Both the position numbers and the translations under genes were made by a program. Below the pieces are notes generated by a model, which was not told where the DNA came from, ran no database searches, and worked only from the letters and a program-made list of their open reading frames with translations. This document shows, piece after piece, positions 54,825 to 64,000 of a DNA stretch of 64,000 nucleotides (position 1 is the first letter of the stretch; each line of letters opens with the position of its first letter). Origin of the DNA: Ryuthela nishihirai (taxonomy: Eukaryota > Arthropoda > Arachnida > Araneae > Heptathelidae); NCBI GenBank assembly GCA_038380435.1, contig JAWZYU010000129.1, forward strand, positions 127,001 through 191,000, given 5' to 3'.

Positions 54825-57800
54825 ATGGATAGTTCAAATACGGAAATGGATACTTCAAATACGAATTTTGACGTCGCTTCAGTTTCCAGGTGAGTGCACT
54901 TTATAATATTTTAAATATTTGATTTGAGTACTATTGCTGTATGTTTTAGGCTTAGAAACGTGTAGTGAGTTACAGGTAGTGAATATGGCCACATAATGTC
55001 AATTTCATATTAAACCACGAGATGATTATAGGTTAACCTATCTCCATTTTTAATAAAATTCTTTTAAGTTATATCTCGATTAAGTTCCTGTAAAATCTGT
55101 TAGTCATATTCCAATAAACTAAGATTTGGGTTATCAAGTAATGTGTATATAATACTTTTAGTGTTTAATTTTATGAATTCAAGGATTTGTTTTAATATTT
55201 GTGGTGAACTGTTGTTATTTGTAGATTAATGGTGTAATAATTTTTTTTTCAGTGTTGAAGCCATGAGACTTGGCATGAAATGTGTCATGTGTGGAGCTAC
55301 GAAGCGGCAATATCCAGAAAGGAAATTTTTTAGATTTCCCATGGATGCATCAAGGTACTATTTTTGTAGCTGTTTTCTCAATAATTCTTAATACAAGCTA
55401 ATGTTTCTCAGCAAGTATAGTGTTTACCCTTCAGAGTATGCTGAATGTTATTTGGAGTTAAGAGACAACCAAACTGAAATGCCTTAATATTTATTTTAGG
55501 TTTTATAGTGGCTTATAATTTATATACATTTTACACTAATCATCCAATTAGGATAAAATTGGGGAAGACTGGAAATTTGGTATTTATGGTGTACTTAAAA
55601 GATATTAAAAATCTTGTTAAAAAAGTGAGATAAATTTGTGCATGCCATATTGGATTTTGTCTTTTTTTTTTGTAATATGTATTAGTTTAATGGAGTTATT
55701 TATAAAATTTTATGCATAATCTATTGTATTTTACATGAAGTAATTAATATGTATAGGTGTCGTTTATGGGTTGAAGCCTGTGGCCACAAGCGACTGCTGG
55801 ATCAGTCATCAAGTACACTATACAGAAAATACAGAATATGCTCAAGCCATTTTACTGACAAGTGTTTTGCCGGTTCAAAACGACATTTTTTGACCAGTTA
55901 TGCTGTGCCACTACGACTTGGTTCTCCCGGTAAGTTCATTTTTTTAATTTCCTTTTTGTTTGTTATATATATAGTTTAGATGCTGCCCGTGGTGAATTGC
56001 ATACACTGATGGGCTTGGAAAGTTGCCATCCTATTGGTTTCAACATTAATGCTGTGTCCCTGAGTTCAGGTGACCCATATCCTATGCTCATTAATGAACA
56101 CTGGGTGGTCTTGACAGGAGGCTACCATTTGTCTCCCAACAGCTGTTGCAGTGGATTCCATACCCCAACCTTCTCTGAGCCTTAAGAGTCTTTGTAATCT
56201 TGCCATTTAGCCCATTGGGTGCCAAAAATTGCCGTGCAGAGTTGAAATAACCGAGCTTGATATCTACAGTTTGCTATATATTGCTCAGTTGTTATTGCAT
56301 GTTTGCTATTTATAGCCAAGTTGTTATTACACATTTGCTATATATTATTTAGTTCATATTACATGTTTGTTATACATTGCTAAGTTGATATTACATGTTT
56401 GTTATACATTGCCAAGTTGATATTACACATTTGCTATATATTGCTTAGTTGATATTGCATGTTTGTTATACATTGTCAAGTTGATATTACACATTTGCTA
56501 TGTATTGCTTAGTAGATATTACTTGTTTATTATACATTGCTGAGTTGATATTACATGTTTGTTTGTTGTTTTGGTTGTTGAAGTAAACGTATGTTATACA
56601 TATTGTTCATTCTTTGTTTTAGGATTATGCAGTATGGAGCAACCAAATATAACTGCCATGTCTTCGACCATCTCATGGAAGCTCCATCAGGCTGAGCAGT
56701 GTGAAGTTGGGCACAACATTGAAGATAATGGAATGGAGTTGTCCACTTTATCTTCCTGCACTCAAACAGAAGAAGCAAATGATTCTGAACTGAGTGCAGA
56801 ATTTCCACGCTGTTCTACACCCACTCCAAGAGACCTGTCCTTCCAAAGGAACATAACGCCCAAAACACAAAAAATTAAAAAGCTCTCAACTAAGCTGTAT
56901 TATTTACAGCGAAAGTATCAAAGAGCAACAAAGGTATTTAATACAAAAAATAATGTTAAACTGGCATTGAACATTATCAAGCCATTGTTGAAACCAGTTT
57001 TATATAATTTTATTGAGAGTCAATTAAAAGCAGTGTGTGTCACAAAGTATGGACGTAGATGGACAGTGAATGATAAAAATCTTTGTCTTCAGCTGTACCT
57101 TGCAAGTCCTAAAGCATATAACACACTAAGAGAGTTCTTGCATTTGCCAAATAAGTGTACCCTCTTGAAAACTGTTCAGTGCATTCAGGCAGAACCTGGA
57201 TTTTCAGCTGCTGTGTTAAATGCTATCCATTTTGTAGCCAGCAAGTTGAAGCCATATGATAAATATTGTATTTTGTCATTTGATGAAATGAGCTTAAAGC
57301 CTGGATTGCATTATAATAAAAGAAAAGATATGATTGATGGATTTGAAAACTATGGTTCTTATAGTAATGCATCCACTAATATGGCAACCCATGTTCTTGT
57401 TTTTATGGTTCGTGGGCTTTGCAAAAAGTGGAAACAAGTTATTGGTTTCTTTTTTACATCACATACTGCTCCTGCTGCCACACTGGAAATTTTAGTGTCA
57501 GCTGCACTTACCAAATTATTCCAGTGTGGGTTAAAGCCAGTTGCTATAGTATGTGATCAAGGTGCCAATAACCAAAAATTATATCTGAAACAGTTGTGTG
57601 TAACAGCCAATAAGCCTTACTTTTCAGTTAATGGACATAAGGTGTTTACTTTGTTTGATGTGCCACATCTACTGAAGTGCACACGAAATAACTTTAGAAA
57701 ATATCCAGTAAAGTTTGGAGACAGTAAAACAGCTTTTTTTGACCACATTGTATCGTTGTGGGAATTTGACTGTAAGTTACCGCATCGAATGGTTCCAAAG

Positions 57801-58958
57801 CTAACAGAAAAGCATATTAAGGTAGATGGTCTTAGTGCTATGAGTGTGAGGCTTGCAGCTCAGGTTTTAAGCCAGTCTGTTGCTTCATCACTCTCTTGTC
57901 TCAGTGCACTGGGATTCCTACCAGCATCTGCTACACATACAGCTGACTTCTGTTTAGCTATCAATGACTTATTTGATAGTTTAAACAGTCGGGTTTTGAG
58001 AGATCGAACACGACCTTTACTCTCAGCTGTTACAAAAGATTCATCCCACATTCAATTATGGCAAAAGAATTTGGAATTTGTGCAATCTCTGGAGTTCCAA
58101 ACTAAAGGGAAGAAAATCACATTTCCATGTCTGTTGGGATGGCAAATTACATTGTCAGCATTTTTGGAACTCATTCCAACTTTGTTGACAGATATACCTT
58201 TCCTTACGATGAGTAGATTTACTCAAGATGCACTAGAAAATTTGTTCTCTGTTGTTAGGCGCAGAGGTGGTAGTAATGATCATCCTACTGCATATGACTT
58301 CCAACATAGAATAAAGATGATAATGGCACAAAATATCATAAACACTTGTGGGAAAGCAAACTGTGAACCAGACAATGACACAGTTTTAATTTCAAAGCAA
58401 GTGCTTACAGTCAGTAGTAGTAGTAGTGAGTCTTCACCTATTGAGGATTTACAAGAGTCAGAAGTAGATGTTCCACTTCATGCAGAGAGTAATGACACTT
58501 CTGATCCTGTAAAAGCAAATGTTGCTGCGTATGTAGCGGGATATGTTGCAAAACGAACATGTGCAAGGTTTAATTGCAATGCATGCCATCAATTACTACT
58601 TGGTGACAAAACCTTAACTGAAAACTCCATGTTTTTATATTTTAAGGAGTTTGATGATGTAAAAGAAGGGTTAACTTATCCTTCAGAAGCATTAGCAAAG
58701 ACAATTTGCATCATGGGTCAGAAATTTTTTTCACTGTTTCCAACTATATGTTATGAACAACACGTGAAGACTAAATTAATATCTCAACTCAAGGAAACAG
58801 AACATGAAAACCTTTCCTGTGGTTTGCATGAGCTTGAGGTATGGGATTACATAGTATCATTTTATGTGCAGTTAATGCTCTATTACAAAACTAAAGAAAT
58901 ATCAAAAGGTGTAAAAAATCGAAAAAGAGCTAACAAGAAAATATCCAAACTCAATTGA
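54825..58958 (+). CDS. THAP-domain P-element-type transposase, four exons, intact
   Basis: Exons are 54825-54889, 55253-55354, 55757-55929 and 56623-58958. All introns are GT-AG and the phases join to one 891-residue frame. Residues 32-107 form a THAP zinc finger (C32-x2-C35, FFRFP, W60, C84-x2-H87, AVP), a DNA-binding domain. A Lys/Leu-rich helix follows near 195-220. The RNase H-like transposase core shows FDEMSLK (D334), VCDQGANNQ (D425), FDVPHLLK (D459, H462) and TQDALENLF (E652). The D425-E652 spacing nearly equals that between the second Asp and the Glu of Drosophila P. AYVAGYVAKR and a C-x2-C pair lie near the C-terminus. ATTAAA at 59115-59120 could serve polyadenylation. Function would be cut-and-paste transposition, or a host role if domesticated like THAP9. 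The short first exon is the least certain part. Confidence 0.88.
56005..56258 (+). mobile_element. Old SINE-A copy in intron 3
   Basis: From 'gatgggcttggaaag' through 'caggaggctaccatttgtct' and 'caaccttctctgagcctta' to 'gcccattgggtgccaaaaat'. It lacks the tRNA head and is much more diverged than copies elsewhere in the window, so it has been in the intron for a long time. Confidence 0.85.
56268..56562 (+). repeat. Minisatellite of about 33 bp in intron 3
   Basis: About nine units of 'gatattacatgtttgttata' plus 'cattgctaagtt' with variants, ending about 60 bp before the exon 4 acceptor at 56621-56622. Confidence 0.85.
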
Positions 58959-59224
58959 TTTTCTATGCCTTTTAATTGCTTTTCAGTTTTGTAATTACAT
59001 ATCTTAAATTGTGATACTACTATTTCAAATAGTATAATATATGTGTTTCTACATAATTCAAACTGCCATTGGCATCTCATAAACTGCACTCTAAATATAT
59101 GCAACATAATCTGAATTAAAGATTGATGCCACTTTTTACAATGAGTTTCATACAATTATAGCTTAAGGAATGTATTAATGTTTAAGGAATATTTAATTTA
59201 ATGTAACTTAATATTTAAAGTTAC

Positions 59225-61155
59225 TATGAATTGAAATGTAGGCAGAGTTATTAGATACATGATAACTGCAAAGTGCATGATCAATATATTGCATGAGCCT
59301 TTACATATTTGGTTATTATGGGCCTTAAGATCAGCTACTATGTTGCATTATGTAAAAACAATGTTTTTTCCTACTTTTGGCATTGTGTGAAAAAAAAGGT
59401 TCTAACTTGAAATGAGTTGTGCAGAGTGTTATTAGATACATGATAAACTGCAAAGTGGCATGTTCAATTTATTGCATATAGCTTTACATATTTGGTTACT
59501 ATTCAATTTATTATGGGCATTATGTTAAAACAATGTTTTTTCTGCTTTTGGCATTGTGTGAAAAAAAAAAGGTTCTAACTTGAAATGAGTTCTGCAGAGT
59601 GTTATTAGATACATGATAAACTGCAAAGTGGCATGTTCAATTTATTGTATGTACCTTTACATATTTGGTTACTATCAATTTTATTATGGGCGTTATTTTA
59701 AAACAATGTTTTTTCTGCTTTTGGCATTGTGTGTGAAAAATAAAGGTTCTAACTTGAAATGAGTTGTGCAGAGTGTTAATTAGATACATCATAAACTGCA
59801 AAGTGGCATGTTCCATTTATTGCATGTACCTTTACATATTTGGTTACTATCAATTTTATTTTGGGCATTATGTTAAAACAATGTTTTTTCTGCTTTTGGC
59901 ATTGTGTGTGAAAAATAAAGGTTCTAACTTGAAATGAGTTGTGCAGAGTGTTAATTAGATACATGATAAACTGCAAAGTGGCATGTTCAATTTATTGCAT
60001 GTACCTTTACATATTTGGTTACTATCAATTTTATTATGGGCATTATGTTAAAACAATGTTTTTTCTGCTTTTGGCATTGTGTGAAAAAAAAAAGGTTCTA
60101 ACTTGAAATGAGTTGTGCAGAGTGTTAATTAGATACATGATAAACTGCAAAGTGGCATGTTCAATTTATTGCATGTACCTTTACATATTTGGTTACTATC
60201 AATTTTATTATGGGCATTATGTTAAAACAATGTTTTTTCTGCTTTTGGCATTGTGTGAAAAAAAAAAGGTTCTAACTTGAAATGAGTTGTGCAGAGTGTT
60301 AATTAGATACATGATAAACTGCAAAGTGGCATGTTCAATTTATTGTATGTACCTTTACATATTTGGTTACTATCAATTTTATTATGGGCGTTATTTTAAA
60401 ACAATGTTTTTTCTGCTTTTGGCATTGTGTGTGAAAAATAAAGGTTCTAACTTGAAATGAGTTGTGCAGAGTGTTAATTAGATACATCATAAACTGCAAA
60501 GTGGCATGTTCAATTTATTGTATGTACCTTTACATATTTGGTTACTATCAATTTTATTATGGGCGTTATTTTAAAACAATGTTTTTTCTGCTTTTGGCAT
60601 TGTGTGTGAAAAATAAAGGTTCTAACTTGAAATGAGTTGTGCAGAGTGTTAATTAGATACATCATAAACTGCAAAGTGGCATGTTCAATTTATTGCATGT
60701 ACCTTTACATATTTGGTTACTATCAATTTTATTTTGGGCATTATGTTAAAACAATGTTTTTTCTGCTTTTGGCATTGTGTGTGAAAAATAAAGGTTCTAA
60801 CTTGAAATGAGTTGTGCAGAGTGTTAATTAGATACATGATAAACTGCAAAGTGGCATGTTCAATTTATTGCATGTACCTTTACATATTTGGTTACTATCA
60901 ATTTTATTATGGGCATTATGTTAAAACAATATTTTTTCTGCTTTTGGCATTGTGTGAAAAAAAAAAGTTCTAACTTGAAATGAGTTGTGCAGAGTGTTAT
61001 TAGATACATGATAACTGCAAAGTGGCATGTTCAATATATTGCATATAGCTTTACATACTTGGTTACTATCAATTTTATTATGGGCATTAAGATGACCTAC
61101 TATATTGTATTATGTGAAGACAATGTTTTTTCTGCTTTTGGCATTGTGTAAAAAT
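59225..61155 (+). repeat. Satellite, about 11 units of about 174 bp
   Basis: Units recur with 'gagttgtgcagagtgttaat' at 59414, 59587, 59761, 59936, 60110, 60284, 60459, 60634, 60809 and 60982, preceded by a decayed unit near 59232. Inner units are almost identical; outer ones are diverged. Variants ('gcgttattttaaaac' against 'gcattatgttaaaac', with or without AATAAA) group certain units, hinting at duplication of unit blocks. It begins about 270 bp after the transposase stop. Confidence 0.93.
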
Positions 61156-61960
61156 CTCTTGGTAAAGATTAGCAGATTTTGGATGGAAATTTATGACAGT
61201 TGCTAAATGGTATATGACCATAATATTAAATTTTTTTGCTTTTACCCAATCATGTGATATAGAAAAATAATGAAATTACACTGTATAATGCAGTAATATT
61301 GTTAGAAAGTGTAATTTAGTATGTGGATTAATTTGTTTTACTTTTAAGATATATCCTTTGTATCACATATGTGCTGTATTTTGATGTTGGCTCAATCATG
61401 CTCTAAAACAGAAAATAATTTGTATGATTTAGCAAAAAATTTGAAGCAAAGTTAATTTCTGAAATTAGAAAATATGCAATATTTCTTTTTACATACAGTG
61501 TATTGAAGTCTATATATAAGATTCAGACATTGAGAGATTATTGTGGTTTGTATTTTGATACCGAATTTAAATAAATATGTTTATTTAAAAAAATGATTTT
61601 TGTTGTTTGTTCTTATTTATTATTTAAAAAAGATTATAAAACATTTTGAGCAGAAAAATCAACTGAAATGTAAAAAAATATATAAACTAATTTAAAATAA
61701 AAATTAAAGGAAGTAATTTTACTGGTGTTCATGATTTTTCAAAAAAGGTATTTTTATTATAAACCTGAAACAGGATTTTTTTGGGGGGTTTTCCATATTG
61801 GGTTTTGCATTGCAGCAAAATAAAATATATTGCAATAATTCTGGTAAAGCTAGTACGAAGAAAAAATAATATTGATTTCCATTAACTTTACTAAATATAA
61901 TATTTCATCTTTTAAATTGCTTAATATTTAACTACTCTCAATCCGATTTCATCTTGCTAG
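61156..61960. other. AT-rich intergenic stretch
   Basis: No gene or repeat recognised. AATAAA at 61570-61575 could be a distant polyadenylation signal. Confidence 0.4.
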
Positions 61961-63199
61961 CTAAACCTATTTTGCAAGGGATGTAAAGGGAAAAAAAATA
62001 CAATTCAACAAGAGGAATGGCACAGGCACCATGCCCCTATCGGTTTCGGAGGAGGCTTCACTGCGATGCACCAATTTGCCATGTTTAGAGGGCGCTCCAG
62101 TCGTACAGTTTACATTACGCCTATGGAAGCTAGCTCTCTTCTCCCTAGACACTCCTTGCTACAACCTCCCAATCTACATATGCGCTTAGTCCCTTCGCTC
62201 TACCCATAGATGGCACCACTTGTCGGCTCGATAGGTGCGGTGATCAGTGATGCTATTGGACGGACGAACGGACGGACAGCCGGGCCCGTGTTGTTCGCTC
62301 GAGGGTGGGAATGGAGGCTTAAAATATATGTCGCTCTCTGTGTCGGATAAAGTCGACTAACCGTTCAGGAGAACAGACTGATTTAACGCACACGCTAACA
62401 ACTTTACCGCGACTTCGCCTACGGACTTTTGGATTCTTACGCGCGAATTACCGTGTATGAATTTCTGATTATGAAAATTATTAATAATCTAAGAAGAATA
62501 TTGTTTATCGCTTCTCGGCAAGTGTAATAAAGATTTTTGTTGTACCTGCCCCTTCTATTATGTTATGCACTTCTACTGGCTATGTCAAAAAACCATTGTA
62601 TTCTACCCACTATTTGGCTAATAAAGAATTTTGAAATCTGTTCTTATCAGCTTAATTTTATTTCTTTCTTACCCCTTTACAGTTTTTAGAGAATTACCTG
62701 CAGTTGGAAGCTGATGACCAAGGGCCGGGAGGCGATCACCTACTGCCTGTCTTCGGAAGATGCTGTTTGCTTGCTTCCTGTGGAGGATTTTTGGAGCCGT
62801 CCTGGGTGTGATGATCTGTTGATGGCCTGCCTACCTGTCCGTTTGGAGATCTGATGAGGGAGCTGCTATCTTGCCTTCTGCCTGTTGCTGTAGGAGGTGC
62901 TCGCTGGCCTGCTTAGAGTCGTTGAGGAGGGAGCTGCTTGCCTGCCTTCTGCTTGCCGTCCTAGGAGTTGAACTGCTGCCTGCCTGCCGTTGAGAGAGTT
63001 GAGGGAGCCACTGATCCGCCTTGCTGCTGTTTGACGGGAGTTATTGGAGCAGAGGAGCCGACTTTTGGAGGGATCACTGGTTGTAGCTGCCTACTGCTGG
63101 ACATTTGCTGGGGTCTTATTGCTGCTGGAAGACTATTGAAGAGGTGGATCATGATGGCTGGAGTGGATTTGTGACTGGATTTATTAACGTACTAGGCGG
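61961..63199 (+). promoter_or_regulatory. Possible promoter and leader of the 63200 ORF
   Basis: Base composition rises in GC. A 'ggacgga' run lies near 62259-62278 and a TATA-like 'aaaatatatg' at about 62321-62330. A polypyrimidine stretch plus 'acag' near 62684 could be a splice acceptor. From about 62740 to 63010, degenerate repeats of 'gagggagctgct' and 'tgccttctgc' occur. AATAAA-like motifs at about 62526 and 62619 are also compatible with a long terminal repeat, but no second repeat is in view. Confidence 0.35.
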
Positions 63200-64000
63200 A
63201 TGGACGAGTTAATTATTCATTATCCCCTAGGGCTTTTTAGCTGTCATGTGTGTGCGGCAGTGGACGACTGTGGTGAGCCTGTATATTTCCCTAACTACGG
63301 ACTTTTATTGGACCATTTTATTCTAAAGCATAGTGTTAAGAAGTTCTGTTTTCGGTGCTCTATTTGTAACTTTGAGACTGTATGTATGTCTAATATGAGG
63401 AATCATCCTTGTACGACTGAAAGTGCTGATGACGATGTTAGACACGAGGAAACCATTGGTTTCGAGTCGGCCATTTTGACCGATGTGCAGGTTTCCTCGC
63501 CATCTTGTGATGGAACGGATCCCTCTCCTTCTTTAGACTCATTGTTATCGGGTCTAGAGTCATTGGTGGATAAAGAAGTGAGTTGGGATCATTCTATTTC
63601 GAATTATTCTAACATACCCTGTGTAGTGGCTGACAACAGTGATGACATAGAAGCCATTTTCAGAGACTTTCAGATTTTATCTCCTTGTGAACCTCCTAAT
63701 GCCAGATTGGACTCGTCCGAGGCCATTCTGGATCTGAATGTTTCTGTCACACTAACAAGTGCTATGGCAGACGATCTCGATTCTGATCCAGCTCCTTACT
63801 TGGATTTGGATATAATTAATTTGGACTGTTTGTTTGCCCCGTCAGAGGCCATGCTAGAAGACATATTACAGGACTTCAACATTTTGGATATGGAAAACCC
63901 TTCTCTACTGATTGAGGGTGGGGATATGGAGGGTATGATTGGGGTTTTGACTCCTCCCCCCTCTGTGTTCTCTGGGACAACTGTCTACACTACCGAAGTG
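63200..64000 (+). CDS. Zinc-finger-like ORF, partial at window end
   Basis: ATG at 63200 opens 267 codons without a stop to the last base of the window. The N-terminus carries C15-x2-C18-x20-H39-x4-H44 and C53-x2-C56-x12-H69-x-C71, two zinc-finger-like motifs. The remainder is acidic and rich in Asp, Ser and Leu, with loose repeats such as IFRDFQIL, SEAILDL and ILQDFNIL. Then comes a TPPPSVFSG turn. No family is recognised. N-terminal zinc fingers are known from R2/NeSL-type retrotransposon proteins and from host regulators, and either is possible. The long open frame, absence of homopolymer breaks and mixed codon use contrast with the decayed elements to the left. Confidence 0.55.
   Translation, partial: MDELIIHYPLGLFSCHVCAAVDDCGEPVYFPNYGLLLDHFILKHSVKKFCFRCSICNFETVCMSNMRNHPCTTESADDDVRHEETIGFESAILTDVQVSSPSCDGTDPSPSLDSLLSGLESLVDKEVSWDHSISNYSNIPCVVADNSDDIEAIFRDFQILSPCEPPNARLDSSEAILDLNVSVTLTSAMADDLDSDPAPYLDLDIINLDCLFAPSEAMLEDILQDFNILDMENPSLLIEGGDMEGMIGVLTPPPSVFSGTTVYTTEV

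Noticed and set aside
59225..61155. CRISPR array
   Set aside because: Units of about 174 bp repeat without unique spacers, in a eukaryotic context; this is a satellite.
53900..62000. Terminal inverted repeats of a complete P element around the transposase
   Set aside because: I compared both flanks by eye and found no convincing inverted match; a computed search could still reveal short ones.
62230..62640. Long terminal repeat of an LTR retrotransposon
   Set aside because: TATA-like and AATAAA-like motifs exist, but no second copy, clear TG...CA ends or primer-binding site could be shown.

Overview
This is eukaryotic, AT-rich, animal-type DNA. It contains GT-AG introns, tRNA-derived SINEs, non-LTR retrotransposons, a P-element-type transposase gene with a THAP domain, and a 5S rRNA sequence. 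An arthropod fits best, but the sequence alone does not fix the taxon. No bacterial operons, CRISPR arrays or prokaryotic replication features are present. Most short open frames before 54 kb are shadows of repeats.

Region 1 (1-54,060) is a dense repeat mosaic. Two SINE families recur throughout. SINE-A is about 375-390 bp with a tRNA-like head, a central body and a tail ending near 'ctcagaggtaaaacaaccc'. SINE-B is about 205 bp with a second tRNA-like head. On top of these are block duplications: 1,637-17,665 matches 28,635-39,735; 20,020-24,752 matches 48,640-53,455; 23,800-26,420 matches 40,345-43,015; and 47,560-48,610 is an inverted relative of 21,665-22,990. A 5.6-kb I-clade retrotransposon (2,371-7,967, gag-like ORF1 plus EN-RT-RNase H ORF2) sits in one member of the first pair. 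Its unoccupied site is preserved in the other member at 29,324-29,334. Decayed RTE-like retrotransposons occur at 10,523-13,436, 31,861-34,692 and 44,540-45,405, with two older fragments. The first duplicated block also carries long inverted-repeat arms. A roughly 70-bp module centred on TGACGTCA recurs about 14 times in otherwise different repeat families.

Region 2 (54,063-61,600) changes character abruptly. A four-exon gene (54,825-58,958) reads as an uninterrupted 891-residue THAP-domain P-element-type transposase with consistent splice phases and recognisable acidic catalytic residues. Its third intron holds an old SINE-A copy and a 33-bp minisatellite. Downstream lies a satellite of about 11 units of about 174 bp. 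No flanking terminal inverted repeats were seen, so a domesticated (THAP9-like) gene is a real possibility.

Region 3 (61,600-64,000) has a promoter-like stretch with mixed base composition, a GC-rich leader with degenerate repeats, and an open frame from 63,200 that runs off the window. It encodes two zinc-finger-like motifs followed by an acidic region. It is unidentified; the N-terminus of a retrotransposon protein or a cellular zinc-finger protein are both possible.
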